Below, piece after piece: positions 6,831-13,372 of a stretch of 13,381 bases of DNA (positions within the stretch are counted from its first letter, which is position 1; each line of letters opens with the position of its first letter). Under the pieces are notes generated by a model. The model did no database searches, was not told the origin of the DNA, and saw only the letters and a list, made by a program, of their open reading frames with translations. The DNA comes from Dehalococcoidia bacterium UBA2777 (GTDB lineage Bacteria > Chloroflexota > Dehalococcoidia > UBA2247 > UBA2777), in contig DEIJ01000140.1 of assembly GCA_002352365.1 (NCBI GenBank), forward strand, positions 1 to 13,381, given 5' to 3'. The position numbers and the translations under genes are program-made.

Positions 6831-7066
6831 AGCATCGTATCATGCTCACTTTCCCTTCCGAACTAGCTACAGAACCGGTCATCTATAACCTTGGCATGCA
6901 ATTTGGAGTGGTAACTAATATTTATCGGGCTGCCATAACCGAGGACATTGGCTGGATGATATTGGAGCTGGAGGGGGAAGAGGAGGATATCGAGCATGGA
7001 GTTGCCTGGGTAATTGGCAAAGGGGTTAGGGTTGAGTCGCTCGGTGACGATGAGGTGAGGGGCTGA
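6827..7066 (+). CDS. Stand-alone NIL-domain protein
   Basis: This 79-aa protein is essentially a single NIL domain, the ferredoxin-like fold found at the C-terminus of the methionine importer ATPase MetN and on some ferredoxins. Recognisable blocks are RIMLTFPSELATEPVIYNL, then VVTNIYRAAITED-GWMILELEG, and the acidic helix leading to KGVRVE. In MetN the domain binds methionine and inhibits transport. Free-standing copies have no settled function. Translation starts at a GTG overlapping the nuclease stop, with AGGCAGGAGAG just upstream, so it is probably coupled. No transporter gene is adjacent. It is the last gene of the plus-strand run. Confidence 0.8.
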   Translation: MKHRIMLTFPSELATEPVIYNLGMQFGVVTNIYRAAITEDIGWMILELEGEEEDIEHGVAWVIGKGVRVESLGDDEVRG

Positions 7067-7075
7067 GGCGGCCGC

Positions 7076-8242
7076 TTATGTTATACTGCGTGAGGCTAAC
7101 CATTTTCTCTTCTGAGTTAGTCTCACTTCTTCTGAGGTAGAATGGTAGGGGGCTAGAAACTCATCCTTAAAGCTGGTGAAGGTGCCGCTTAAAATAGCTT
7201 CTCTTATCTGCTCCATTAATCTGATAATGAAGTGAAGATTGTGAATGGTAGCCAGCCTATAGGCCAAAAGCTCCTCGCATTTAAACAGGTGATGCAGATA
7301 AGCTGCTGAGAAGGTGCGGCAGGTATAGCAGTTACATCCCCAATCAGGCGCTCTATCCTGCATTCTCCAGCAAGAATTTCTTATATTTACCCTGCCCTGG
7401 GGGGTAAGTAGAGCCCCATTGCGAGCGATACGGGTGGGCAGGGCAGAATCAAAGATGTCGATTCCCAAAGCTACGCATTCTAGCAGGTCCTCAGGTGAGC
7501 CCACTCCCATAAGATAACGTGGCTTATCTTCAGGAAGATAAGCTGTTGTTTCGGCTAGGATGGTGAGCATCACTTGTTTTGTCTCTCCCAAGCTTAAGCC
7601 ACCAATAGCATAACCAGGAAATCCTAATGAGGCCAAAAGCTTAGCCGATTCTTGGCGTAACTGGGGGAAGATCCCTCCTTGCACAATGCCATACAGAGCT
7701 TGATCCTTACGCTGCTGACTTCGCTGGCATCGTTGGGCCCAGCGATGAGTTCTTTCCATTGCTTCTCGCACCTCGGTTACCGTCTCACCATAGGGGCATT
7801 GATCAAAAGTCATCATGATATCGCTGCCGAGTCTTTCTTGAAGTTGAATCATCAGCTCGGGGGTTAGGAAATGCTCACTGCCATCGATATGGGATGTGAA
7901 GACTACCCCCTGTTCACTAACTCGACATAAAGATGCCAAGCTAAACAATTGGTAGCCACCGCTATCAGTAAGGATAGGTCCATCCCAGGAGATAAATCGA
8001 TGTAGCCCGCCCGATTGTTCGATAACCTCAATTCCTGGCCTAAGATAGAGATGATAGGCATTGCCCAATAATATCGTCACCCCCAAATATTTTAGCTCGT
8101 CAGGAGTTAAGGTTTTGATCGTGCCCTGGCTCCCTACAGGCAGGAATACGGGGGTAGGCACTATCCCATGAGGGGTGGTGAGCACCCCCGCCCGAGCCTT
8201 AGTTTGAGGGCAAGTCTTCACCACCTCAAATCTATGAAACAT
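7076..8242 (-). CDS. tgt: Queuine/preQ1 tRNA-guanine transglycosylase
   Basis: This enzyme exchanges guanine-34 for preQ1 in GUN-anticodon tRNAs during queuosine synthesis. It has 388 aa from the ATG and is complete. The general base lies in TDSGGYQLFS (Asp93). FDQCP is at 147-151. The nucleophile is Asp265 in FDSALPTR, where Ser stands in place of the more usual Cys. The zinc site is CNCYTC (Cys303, Cys305, Cys308) with His334, spaced as in the Zymomonas enzyme. A GTG one codon earlier (8245) is possible, but GGAG lies 7 nt from the ATG. The start is 4 nt after the stop of the upstream acyl-CoA dehydrogenase, so it is co-transcribed with that pair. Its stop is 9 nt from the stop of the convergent NIL gene, with no terminator hairpin between. 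queA is not in the window. Confidence 0.95.
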   Translation of the reverse strand: MFHRFEVVKTCPQTKARAGVLTTPHGIVPTPVFLPVGSQGTIKTLTPDELKYLGVTILLGNAYHLYLRPGIEVIEQSGGLHRFISWDGPILTDSGGYQLFSLASLCRVSEQGVVFTSHIDGSEHFLTPELMIQLQERLGSDIMMTFDQCPYGETVTEVREAMERTHRWAQRCQRSQQRKDQALYGIVQGGIFPQLRQESAKLLASLGFPGYAIGGLSLGETKQVMLTILAETTAYLPEDKPRYLMGVGSPEDLLECVALGIDIFDSALPTRIARNGALLTPQGRVNIRNSCWRMQDRAPDWGCNCYTCRTFSAAYLHHLFKCEELLAYRLATIHNLHFIIRLMEQIREAILSGTFTSFKDEFLAPYHSTSEEVRLTQKRKWLASRSIT

Positions 8243-8246
8243 CACT

Positions 8247-9371
8247 TTACTCCAAGAGATATGCGGCGATTATTGCTCGCTGCATTTCAGAGACGCCGAC
8301 GTAAATCTCGCTGATCTTAGCATCGCGATAGAGGCGCTCTATAGGCAGGCTCTCCATACAACCGTAGGAGCCATGAACTTGCATTCCCAGGCGAGTGACC
8401 TCTACTGCCATTTGAGAGCAAAATAGCTTGGCTATTGCCGATTCCTTTCGTATGTCTTCCCCCTGGTTGCGCAGGAAGGCTGTCTGATAAGCCAGCCATC
8501 TTCCCGCCTCTATCCGAGAAGCCATCTCAGCCAAAATCCACTGGATGGTGGGCATTTGGGCAATAGGTTTGCCTCTTGCCTTGTGTTGCTGAGCATAATC
8601 CAAAGAAAGCTCCAGTGCTGCCTGAGCTACTCCTACCCCTTCTACTGCTACCCCTAATCTTCCCAGGCTTATTGCTGTCAAAAGAACATCGAAGCCCTTC
8701 CCCTTCTCACCTAATAGATTTTCTGGGGGTACAACTACCTCGTCCAAATAAATTACTGAGGTTCCTAAGCCCTTAAGCCCCATAGTAGGACATGGCTCTC
8801 GCAGCACAAACCCCGGGGAAGAAGTGTCTAATATAAAAGCACTCAGTCTCTTGGTATCATCTTTAGCAAAGAGGAGGGCTAAATTTGCTGCTGGGGCAAG
8901 GGCCACGAAATGTTTCTGCCCGGTGATTATATAAGTATTATCGCTCCATCTGGCGGTGGTGGTTATTGCTGCCGGATCAGAACCTGTCTCTGCTTCGGTA
9001 AAAGCGATACAGGCTAACTTATTCCCCTTAGCTAGGGGGAAGAGGAATCCCCTTTTCTGCTCCTCACTGCCAAAGCAAAGTAGTGCTTCCTCAGGAACAG
9101 TGTTTATCGCCATAATGGCTCCCACAGTCATAGACGCCCCCGAGATCTGCTCCATTGCCAAAGCATAGCTAGTATAACCCGCTCCAATACCGCCATATTG
9201 TTCTGGGTAGGGCAATCCCCTAAATCCCAGCCTGCCCATCTCTTCGGCAAGGTCAACGGGAAACTCCCCTCGGTGGTCGATATCTGTTGCCCGAGGCAAA
9301 ACGGATTTTAGGGCAAATTCCCTGGCCGTTCTTTGCACCATCTTTTCCTGTTCACTGAGGTTAAAGTCCAT
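8247..9371 (-). CDS. Acyl-CoA dehydrogenase paralogue lacking recognisable catalytic Glu (copy A)
   Basis: This is a flavoprotein of the acyl-CoA dehydrogenase fold, 374 aa, with the usual order of helical N-domain, beta domain and C-terminal four-helix domain. Family blocks seen: SEQEKMVQRTAREFA at the N-terminus, FTEAETGSD (124-132), GLKGLGTS (198-205) and LYRDAKISEIYVGVSEMQR (347-365). Deviations: the catalytic Glu in IYEGTSE of short/medium-chain enzymes is Val358; the alternative Glu of isovaleryl/long-chain enzymes is Gly237 (SLGRL); the FAD-binding R-x-x-F-G has become HKARG; and the usual W-I-T-N is FVAL. The reading frame is intact and colinear with its neighbour without gaps. It may be inactive, a structural partner in a heteromeric complex, or an enzyme with another base. 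Its start lies 6 nt after the upstream stop, inside one operon. Confidence 0.88.
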   Translation of the reverse strand: MDFNLSEQEKMVQRTAREFALKSVLPRATDIDHRGEFPVDLAEEMGRLGFRGLPYPEQYGGIGAGYTSYALAMEQISGASMTVGAIMAINTVPEEALLCFGSEEQKRGFLFPLAKGNKLACIAFTEAETGSDPAAITTTARWSDNTYIITGQKHFVALAPAANLALLFAKDDTKRLSAFILDTSSPGFVLREPCPTMGLKGLGTSVIYLDEVVVPPENLLGEKGKGFDVLLTAISLGRLGVAVEGVGVAQAALELSLDYAQQHKARGKPIAQMPTIQWILAEMASRIEAGRWLAYQTAFLRNQGEDIRKESAIAKLFCSQMAVEVTRLGMQVHGSYGCMESLPIERLYRDAKISEIYVGVSEMQRAIIAAYLLE

Positions 9372-9377
9372 CAGATT

Positions 9378-10508
9378 TTACCTTGGCCACAGCAACTGAG
9401 CAGCGATTATCACCCGCTGTATTTCTGAGACGCCAACAATAATCTCAGTCATTTTAGCATCTCGATACAAACGCTCGACAGGCAAGGTTTTCTCTGTACC
9501 ATAGGCACCATGAATCTGCATCGCCATGCGGGTAACATCCACCGCCATCTGGGAAGCGAAAAGCTTGGCTACTGCCGTTTCCCATTGGATACTTTTGCCT
9601 TGATCGCGGAGGAAGGCAGTTCGATAAACTAGCCACCGGCTTGCCTCTAACCGAGAAGCCATCTCGGCCAGAAGCCACTGTATGGTGGGCATCTGGGCAA
9701 TCGCCTGGTCATAGGCGGTACGTTGCTTGGCGTAATCGATAGACAGATCAATTGCTGCCTGGGCAACGCCAAGACAGGCAATAGCCACACTCAGCCTCTC
9801 CATACTCGCCCCCTCAAGCAGAAGGTGATAACCTTTACCTTTCTCGCCAAGTAGGCTCTCCTTAGGCACCCGGATTTCACTAAGGTATAAGGGTGAGCTT
9901 CCTAGCCCCCTTGCCCCCATGAAGTCATGAGGCTCCCCTACGGTGAAGCCAGGGAATGAGGTATCAACAAGGAAGGCACTTACCCTCCCCGTTTCATCCT
10001 TAGCAAACACAATTGCCAAAGAGGCCACCGGGGCAAAGGAGATGAAGCTTTTCTCTCCGCTGATAAGATAATCATCACCTTGGAGCACAGCCTGGGTAGC
10101 TATAGCCTTAGGGTTAGAACCGGTAGCTGGCTCGGTGAAGGCCCAACAGCAAAACATGTCCCCATTAATCAAGGGGATTAAAAAGCGGCGCTTTTGTTCC
10201 TCATTGCCGAATTGTAACAGCGTCCCCCCAATGCTAGCGCCAAGTGCCGCAATTGCTCCCACTGCCAGTGAGGCTTGGCAAATTTGCTCTACTACTAAGG
10301 CGAGCCCGGTATAACCTGCTCCACTACCACCATGCTCGGGGGGGAATGGCAGACTATAATACCCCAAGCTGCCCATTTCTTTGGCAAGTTCTAAAGGGAA
10401 CTTAGCACTGCGGTCAATTTCCCCAGCCTGTGGCTTGACTCGACTTTGGGCGAACTCTCTCGCCGACCTTTGGAGCATTTTCTCCTGTTCACTAAAGCTG
10501 AAGTCCAT
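9378..10508 (-). CDS. Acyl-CoA dehydrogenase paralogue with isovaleryl-type Glu position (copy B)
   Basis: This is an FAD enzyme of 376 aa, normally catalysing alpha,beta-desaturation of an acyl-CoA with electrons passed to ETF. Blocks: SEQEKMLQRSAREFA, FTEPATGSN (124-132, Asn instead of Asp), GARGLGSS (198-205), and LYRDAKMTEIIVGVSEIQR (347-365). As in copy A, Val358 replaces the catalytic Glu of short/medium-chain enzymes, but SMERL supplies Glu237 at the position used by isovaleryl- and long-chain enzymes, so this copy can be catalytic. The FAD-contact Arg is kept (QRTAY), while Phe-Gly is Tyr-Asp. It leads the minus-strand operon with copy A and tgt. GGAGGTGA (10515-10522 on the complement) is a strong ribosome binding site 6 nt before the ATG. 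No ETF or thiolase gene is in the window, so substrate and pathway are unknown. Confidence 0.9.
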   Translation of the reverse strand: MDFSFSEQEKMLQRSAREFAQSRVKPQAGEIDRSAKFPLELAKEMGSLGYYSLPFPPEHGGSGAGYTGLALVVEQICQASLAVGAIAALGASIGGTLLQFGNEEQKRRFLIPLINGDMFCCWAFTEPATGSNPKAIATQAVLQGDDYLISGEKSFISFAPVASLAIVFAKDETGRVSAFLVDTSFPGFTVGEPHDFMGARGLGSSPLYLSEIRVPKESLLGEKGKGYHLLLEGASMERLSVAIACLGVAQAAIDLSIDYAKQRTAYDQAIAQMPTIQWLLAEMASRLEASRWLVYRTAFLRDQGKSIQWETAVAKLFASQMAVDVTRMAMQIHGAYGTEKTLPVERLYRDAKMTEIIVGVSEIQRVIIAAQLLWPR

Positions 10509-10530
10509 TTGATTTCACCTCCGAAAAGCA

Positions 10531-11251
10531 TTACTTGCCAAGAGGACACAACTCGCATCCCGAGCGGCGCAAAAATTCTTGTACAGGTGAATCAATCCCT
10601 GCTGGCGTAGTGCCGAACTTACCAATCTAGGGTTAGCTTCAATCTGCTTCGCCATATGGCGGGTTCTCCAATTCTTCCCCAACCGGGATAACTATAGTAT
10701 AGCGAGACGGCTTGTTCATTAAGGTGAGGTTGGGAGTCAGTCTTTGCCCAGGTAGTAACCCTGCAATACCAAAAAGCAAAGCCCGAATGGTAGTGAGGAG
10801 GCTTTGCCCTCCCTGCTCATCAACCAGCCCGGGCAAAACGGATAGTGGTAGCCTATGAGCTAGTTGCCTGAAAGGCTGCTTATTCTTAGCATAGCCTAAA
10901 GCTACCATGATGCCCTTACAAAGTACCTGATCTGCTTGGAGGGTTTCAAGTTCGGCTCTAAATTGTTCGGCATGAAAGCAGAAGCGCTCCTCTCCAGCTT
11001 TATCGAGAAGTTTGCCCATTTTGCAGCCGGGTTTCTGGGCTAGTTTGGTTATCCCACATCACTACATGTAATATCACTCCGTTGTAGCTAGGATCGCAAT
11101 GATGCCCATGAGCCTGCCAATCGCTCGATTTAATATGAAGTTCGACATCTCCCCGAAGCAGCCCTCGCTCAGTGGTAATAATGGCATCAACGAAGCCAGG
11201 TCCGCTATCGCTGTTTTCTTCCCCGGGATAAATTACCTGGAGCTTTTCCTA
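10531..11251 (-). pseudogene. DUF2851-family pseudogene in several frames
   Basis: The minus strand encodes consecutive pieces of one DUF2851 protein in shifting frames. Piece 1 (11248 to 11000): KLQVIYPGEENSDSGPGF, then RGDVELHIKSSDWQAHGHH, SYNGVILHVVMWD. Piece 2 (11019 to about 10741): LLDKAGEERF, then MVALGYAKNKQPFRQLAHRL and ALLFGIAGLLPGQR. Piece 3 (about 10738 to 10687): SQPHLNEQAVSLYYSYP. Piece 4 (about 10685 to 10573): GKNWRTRHMAKQI, NPRLVSSALRQQGLIHLYKN. Piece 5 (10572 to 10531): RRSGCELCPLGK and stop. An in-frame TAG lies at 11249-11251, before piece 1. The pieces are in family order, but dozens of residues are missing at both joins near 11010 and 10741. Full-length members are around 430 aa, against about 240 codons here. 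The 126-residue open frame at 10639-11019 is only part of this wreck. Family function is unknown. Confidence 0.85.
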
Positions 11252-11494
11252 TCCCAGGCATCTGACTACTTTATTTACCCCAGACTTGTCTTTGTTAATT
11301 TTCACGGCGTATCACTTTATCCCCATGTATTCTAACCTAGCAGTTGCTCGCTTGCAAGACTAAGTGCCCTATTCTAACCCACCGTAATTCTTTCATTTTT
11401 GGTGATTGGTTGCCAAGCTCATATTCGATGGGAGGGTTTTGGCAAAGCTGAGGAGAACCTCATCCACCAACTTTGAAAGAATCACCCAGGGGTA
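11252..11494. other. Intergenic region with nested inverted repeats, no gene supported
   Basis: The first part (to about 11330) may hold the eroded N-terminus of the DUF2851 gene on the minus strand, but I could not match it. Next come nested inverted repeats: ATTCTTTCA (11387-11395) with TGAAAGAAT (11474-11482), TTGCCAA (11410-11416) with TTGGCAA (11439-11445), and a small hairpin TGAGG-AGAA-CCTCA (11449-11462). There is no T-run typical of a terminator and no coding signature. The region ends at the promoter at 11495. Confidence 0.5.
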
Positions 11495-11523
11495 TTGACA
11501 TTGGGATAGGATTTTATTACAAT
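11495..11523 (+). promoter_or_regulatory. Strong sigma70-type promoter of the exported chelatase-like gene
   Basis: TTGACA (11495-11500) is a perfect -35 box, and TACAAT (11518-11523) differs from the -10 consensus at one base, with the optimal 17-bp spacer. The predicted transcript starts near 11530, about 200 nt before the GTG start codon at 11736, which leaves an unusually long leader. Confidence 0.75.
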
Positions 11524-11529
11524 ATTGCA

Positions 11530-11735
11530 ATTGAAACTCATTAGCCTCAGTGAAGCTAGGAGATGGCTACGCCTTTTGAGTTGCTATGATCTTGGGTTAA
11601 ATGAAGAAGGCTCATTTAACACATATTCAAAAATGAAGCCAAGAGCGGCTGGCTGGATTGGGGTGAAGATCCGAATTCTGAACTTGAATCTGGGGCAAAA
11701 TCAAACAGCCGCTTCGGTGAAGAAGGAGGTTAACA
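11530..11735 (+). ncRNA. Structured 5' leader RNA, riboswitch-like cis-regulatory candidate of unknown class
   Basis: Between the promoter and the ribosome binding site the RNA can form two notable helices. A 9-bp perfect hairpin pairs GTTAAATGA (11596-11604) with TCATTTAAC (11612-11620) around a 7-nt loop. A GC-rich 8-bp long-range helix pairs AGCGGCTG (11644-11651) with CAGCCGCT (11706-11713), plus a G-U pair, enclosing 54 nt and ending about 10 nt before the AAGGAGGT at 11723-11730. A small CTTC-GGT-GAAG stem (11712-11722) abuts that site. The second helix could alternate with it and control ribosome access. I looked for cobalamin-, SAM- and TPP-type conserved boxes and found no convincing match. 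An open frame through the leader has no start signal. The regulatory role is inference. Confidence 0.4.
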
Positions 11736-13136
11736 GTGAGAAAGTTAATAGGTAAGTCGGTTGGTTTGCTGGTAGTGGCTGCCCTGTTACTTAGTTCATC
11801 CCCCACTTTTGCCGCGCCAATGCCTGAGAAAAAGATTGGTGTGCTCTTGATCGGTTTCGGTGAGCCAGAGAAGTATGATGCTGATGCCTATGTTGGCTGG
11901 AAGAATTTCCTCTCAAATTATATGTCCGCAGGGATGAGGATGATGGGGATGTCCTTCATGTATCCCCTGGTCAAGGAGATGATGTTACCCATGTTAGATG
12001 GCGGCACTTTGCTGGTGGATAAAGACGATCCTTTTGCCTCCGGACCCAAGGAACACCCCAATTTGATAGATGCCTGGGGGAGGCCGTACCGGGGCAAAGA
12101 CTATCGCTGGGTTTCTATACCTGAAGGGGAGTTCCCCATGCTGGGGCCACTATTCTCTTATTACCTGGCAACTGATGGCCGCGGTGCGGGTGAATCCGAC
12201 TTCTGGGAATATTTTGGCCTAATGATGTATGGCTATTATCAGTATATGGATAATCACAATCCGGGTGATGAGAGGGAGCTCGGGCTCATGGATGAGGTAG
12301 AGGCAAAGCTGAGGCAGAAATACGGGGACAAGATCATTATCGGGCGCGGTTTTGGCGCTGCTCGGCCTGGCTTCCCTGATTTTAGGGCAGCAGCGGAGGA
12401 ATTGGTGAACCAGGGGGTGACCGATCTGGTACTAGCCGAGGCATATATTTGTTTCTCGGAGTTTGAGCACCCAGCGACGGAAATCGAGCAATATCTTGAA
12501 GAGAAGGGGTTGGATGTCAACATCGTCATCGCTGATCAGATAGGTGGCACAAGGCCATTCAGCTTGGGGGTAGCTAAGAAAGTTGCCGAGGAGCTCCAGA
12601 ATATTCCCCAAGACTCCGATGTGGTGATCTTCCTTTCTCATCATGGGATGATGAATTTCAACATGTCTCTTTGGGGTATAGGCTATGACTGGACAAAAGA
12701 GCCTTATCATTACCGTGCTAAGGTAGCCTTTGAGGGGGCAAAGAAAGCAATCTCCGATCTCGATGTAGTAAAAGATTGGCAAGGGAAGATTGATGTGTGG
12801 CAGATATACGCCGAGTTCGTAGAGGGGATAATGGACCCAGGTGATGCTATCCTCAGTGTAGAGGAGGCAGCGGAGATCGCCTCAAAGCAAGGTTACCGAT
12901 ATTGTATAGATATTCCCTATGAGGTGGGAAATTCGGGGTTTGAAACCTTGATAGGGCTAAGAGGATGCTGGGGAATAGAGCCTCCGAGTTGGCAGGAATA
13001 TTATGAGTCAGGGCTCAGAAAGTATCGCTCAACAACTAGGTATGATGGGATAAAGGTGATCATCACTGATGGGTGGATCGATGGGGCTGTTGAGGGATAC
13101 TATAAGCAGGTCTTGAGGGCCATCGATAGCATTTAA
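11736..13136 (+). CDS. Exported ferrochelatase-fold (class II chelatase-like) protein
   Basis: This 466-aa protein starts at a GTG with AAGGAGGT 5 nt upstream. A clear signal peptide (MRKLIGK, a hydrophobic core to about 24, TFA-AP cleavage near 27) sends it out of the cytoplasm. The mature part opens KIGVLLIGFGEPEKY, like the first strand of ferrochelatase (KIGVLLMNLGTPE). Later blocks also follow ferrochelatase order: VVIFLSHHGMM (His302/303, position of the active-site His), EPYHYRAKVAFEGAKKAI, and PYEVGNSGFETLIGL with Glu403 at the position of the catalytic Glu of SDHIETL. The FQSR motif is absent (WQIY), and the second His of the human site is Phe. It is longer than the usual 310-350 aa because of an insertion around residues 50-170 rich in Met, Tyr and Trp. 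Plausible roles are periplasmic-side metal-tetrapyrrole insertion, removal or binding; substrate unknown. Confidence 0.75.
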   Translation: MRKLIGKSVGLLVVAALLLSSSPTFAAPMPEKKIGVLLIGFGEPEKYDADAYVGWKNFLSNYMSAGMRMMGMSFMYPLVKEMMLPMLDGGTLLVDKDDPFASGPKEHPNLIDAWGRPYRGKDYRWVSIPEGEFPMLGPLFSYYLATDGRGAGESDFWEYFGLMMYGYYQYMDNHNPGDERELGLMDEVEAKLRQKYGDKIIIGRGFGAARPGFPDFRAAAEELVNQGVTDLVLAEAYICFSEFEHPATEIEQYLEEKGLDVNIVIADQIGGTRPFSLGVAKKVAEELQNIPQDSDVVIFLSHHGMMNFNMSLWGIGYDWTKEPYHYRAKVAFEGAKKAISDLDVVKDWQGKIDVWQIYAEFVEGIMDPGDAILSVEEAAEIASKQGYRYCIDIPYEVGNSGFETLIGLRGCWGIEPPSWQEYYESGLRKYRSTTRYDGIKVIITDGWIDGAVEGYYKQVLRAIDSI

Positions 13137-13157
13137 ACAATCTAGGGAGGGTTAGCT

Positions 13158-13328
13158 ATGATAGCTTTGATCTTTGCCAGTAAAATTCTAATGATGTTAG
13201 GTATGGCAGCTTTTTTGACTATCGACTCATTGAACATGATTTTGTCCACTATATCTAGCCGGGGGCTGGAGATGATGCTCACCTTAATCGGCCTCATATC
13301 CCCAATTTTGGGAAGTCTGGGCGTATAG
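13158..13328 (+). CDS. Small membrane protein downstream of the chelatase-like gene, family unrecognised
   Basis: This 56-aa protein starts at the ATG at 13158 with AGGGAGGG 6 nt upstream. It begins MIALIFASKILMMLG and ends GLISPILGSLGV. It has two hydrophobic stretches (about residues 1-21 and 38-56) joined by a polar linker containing SSRGLE, and seven internal Met. It starts 21 nt after the chelatase-like stop with no terminator between, so co-transcription is likely. It could anchor or assist the exported protein, but I know no matching family. The start and frame are supported by the ribosome binding site only. Confidence 0.6.
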   Translation: MIALIFASKILMMLGMAAFLTIDSLNMILSTISSRGLEMMLTLIGLISPILGSLGV

Positions 13329-13358
13329 CAGGCTAACAAATTGGGGAATAAACCCTAA

Positions 13359-13372
13359 TGGGCGGGTGCCCA
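13359..13372 (+). promoter_or_regulatory. GC-rich hairpin at the right edge of the window
   Basis: TGGGC (13359-13363) and GCCCA (13368-13372) pair around GGGT, 30 nt after the stop of the 56-aa gene. No T-run follows within the 9 visible bases, so it is not a proven terminator. It could also be the first stem of a structured leader for a gene beyond the window. Confidence 0.3.

Noticed and set aside
10639..11019. 126-residue open frame on the minus strand as an independent gene
   Set aside because: It is the middle piece of the broken DUF2851 gene. Sequence before and after it continues the same family in other frames, and it lacks a credible ribosome binding site. Its last residues are frameshift read-through.
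11099..11335. 78-residue plus-strand open frame
   Set aside because: It is the antisense shadow of the DUF2851 remnant, which matches a known family on the other strand.
11601..11636. Leader peptide candidate MKKAHLTHIQK in the 5' leader
   Set aside because: No Shine-Dalgarno precedes it and there is no run of regulatory codons; its ATG lies inside the 9-bp hairpin.
11658..11676. GGGTGAAGATCC looked like the GGTGNAANTCC box of a cobalamin riboswitch
   Set aside because: The neighbouring conserved parts (AGGGAA before it, the CGGT/CCGC core and the B12 box after it) are absent.
11525..11755. 76-residue open frame through the leader of the chelatase-like gene
   Set aside because: It would begin with TTG at about the predicted transcription start, has no ribosome binding site and no family resemblance, and overlaps the signal peptide codons.
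12254..12782. Minus-strand open frames inside the chelatase-like gene
   Set aside because: They lie opposite a gene with a signal peptide, ribosome binding site and family motifs, and show no motifs of their own.
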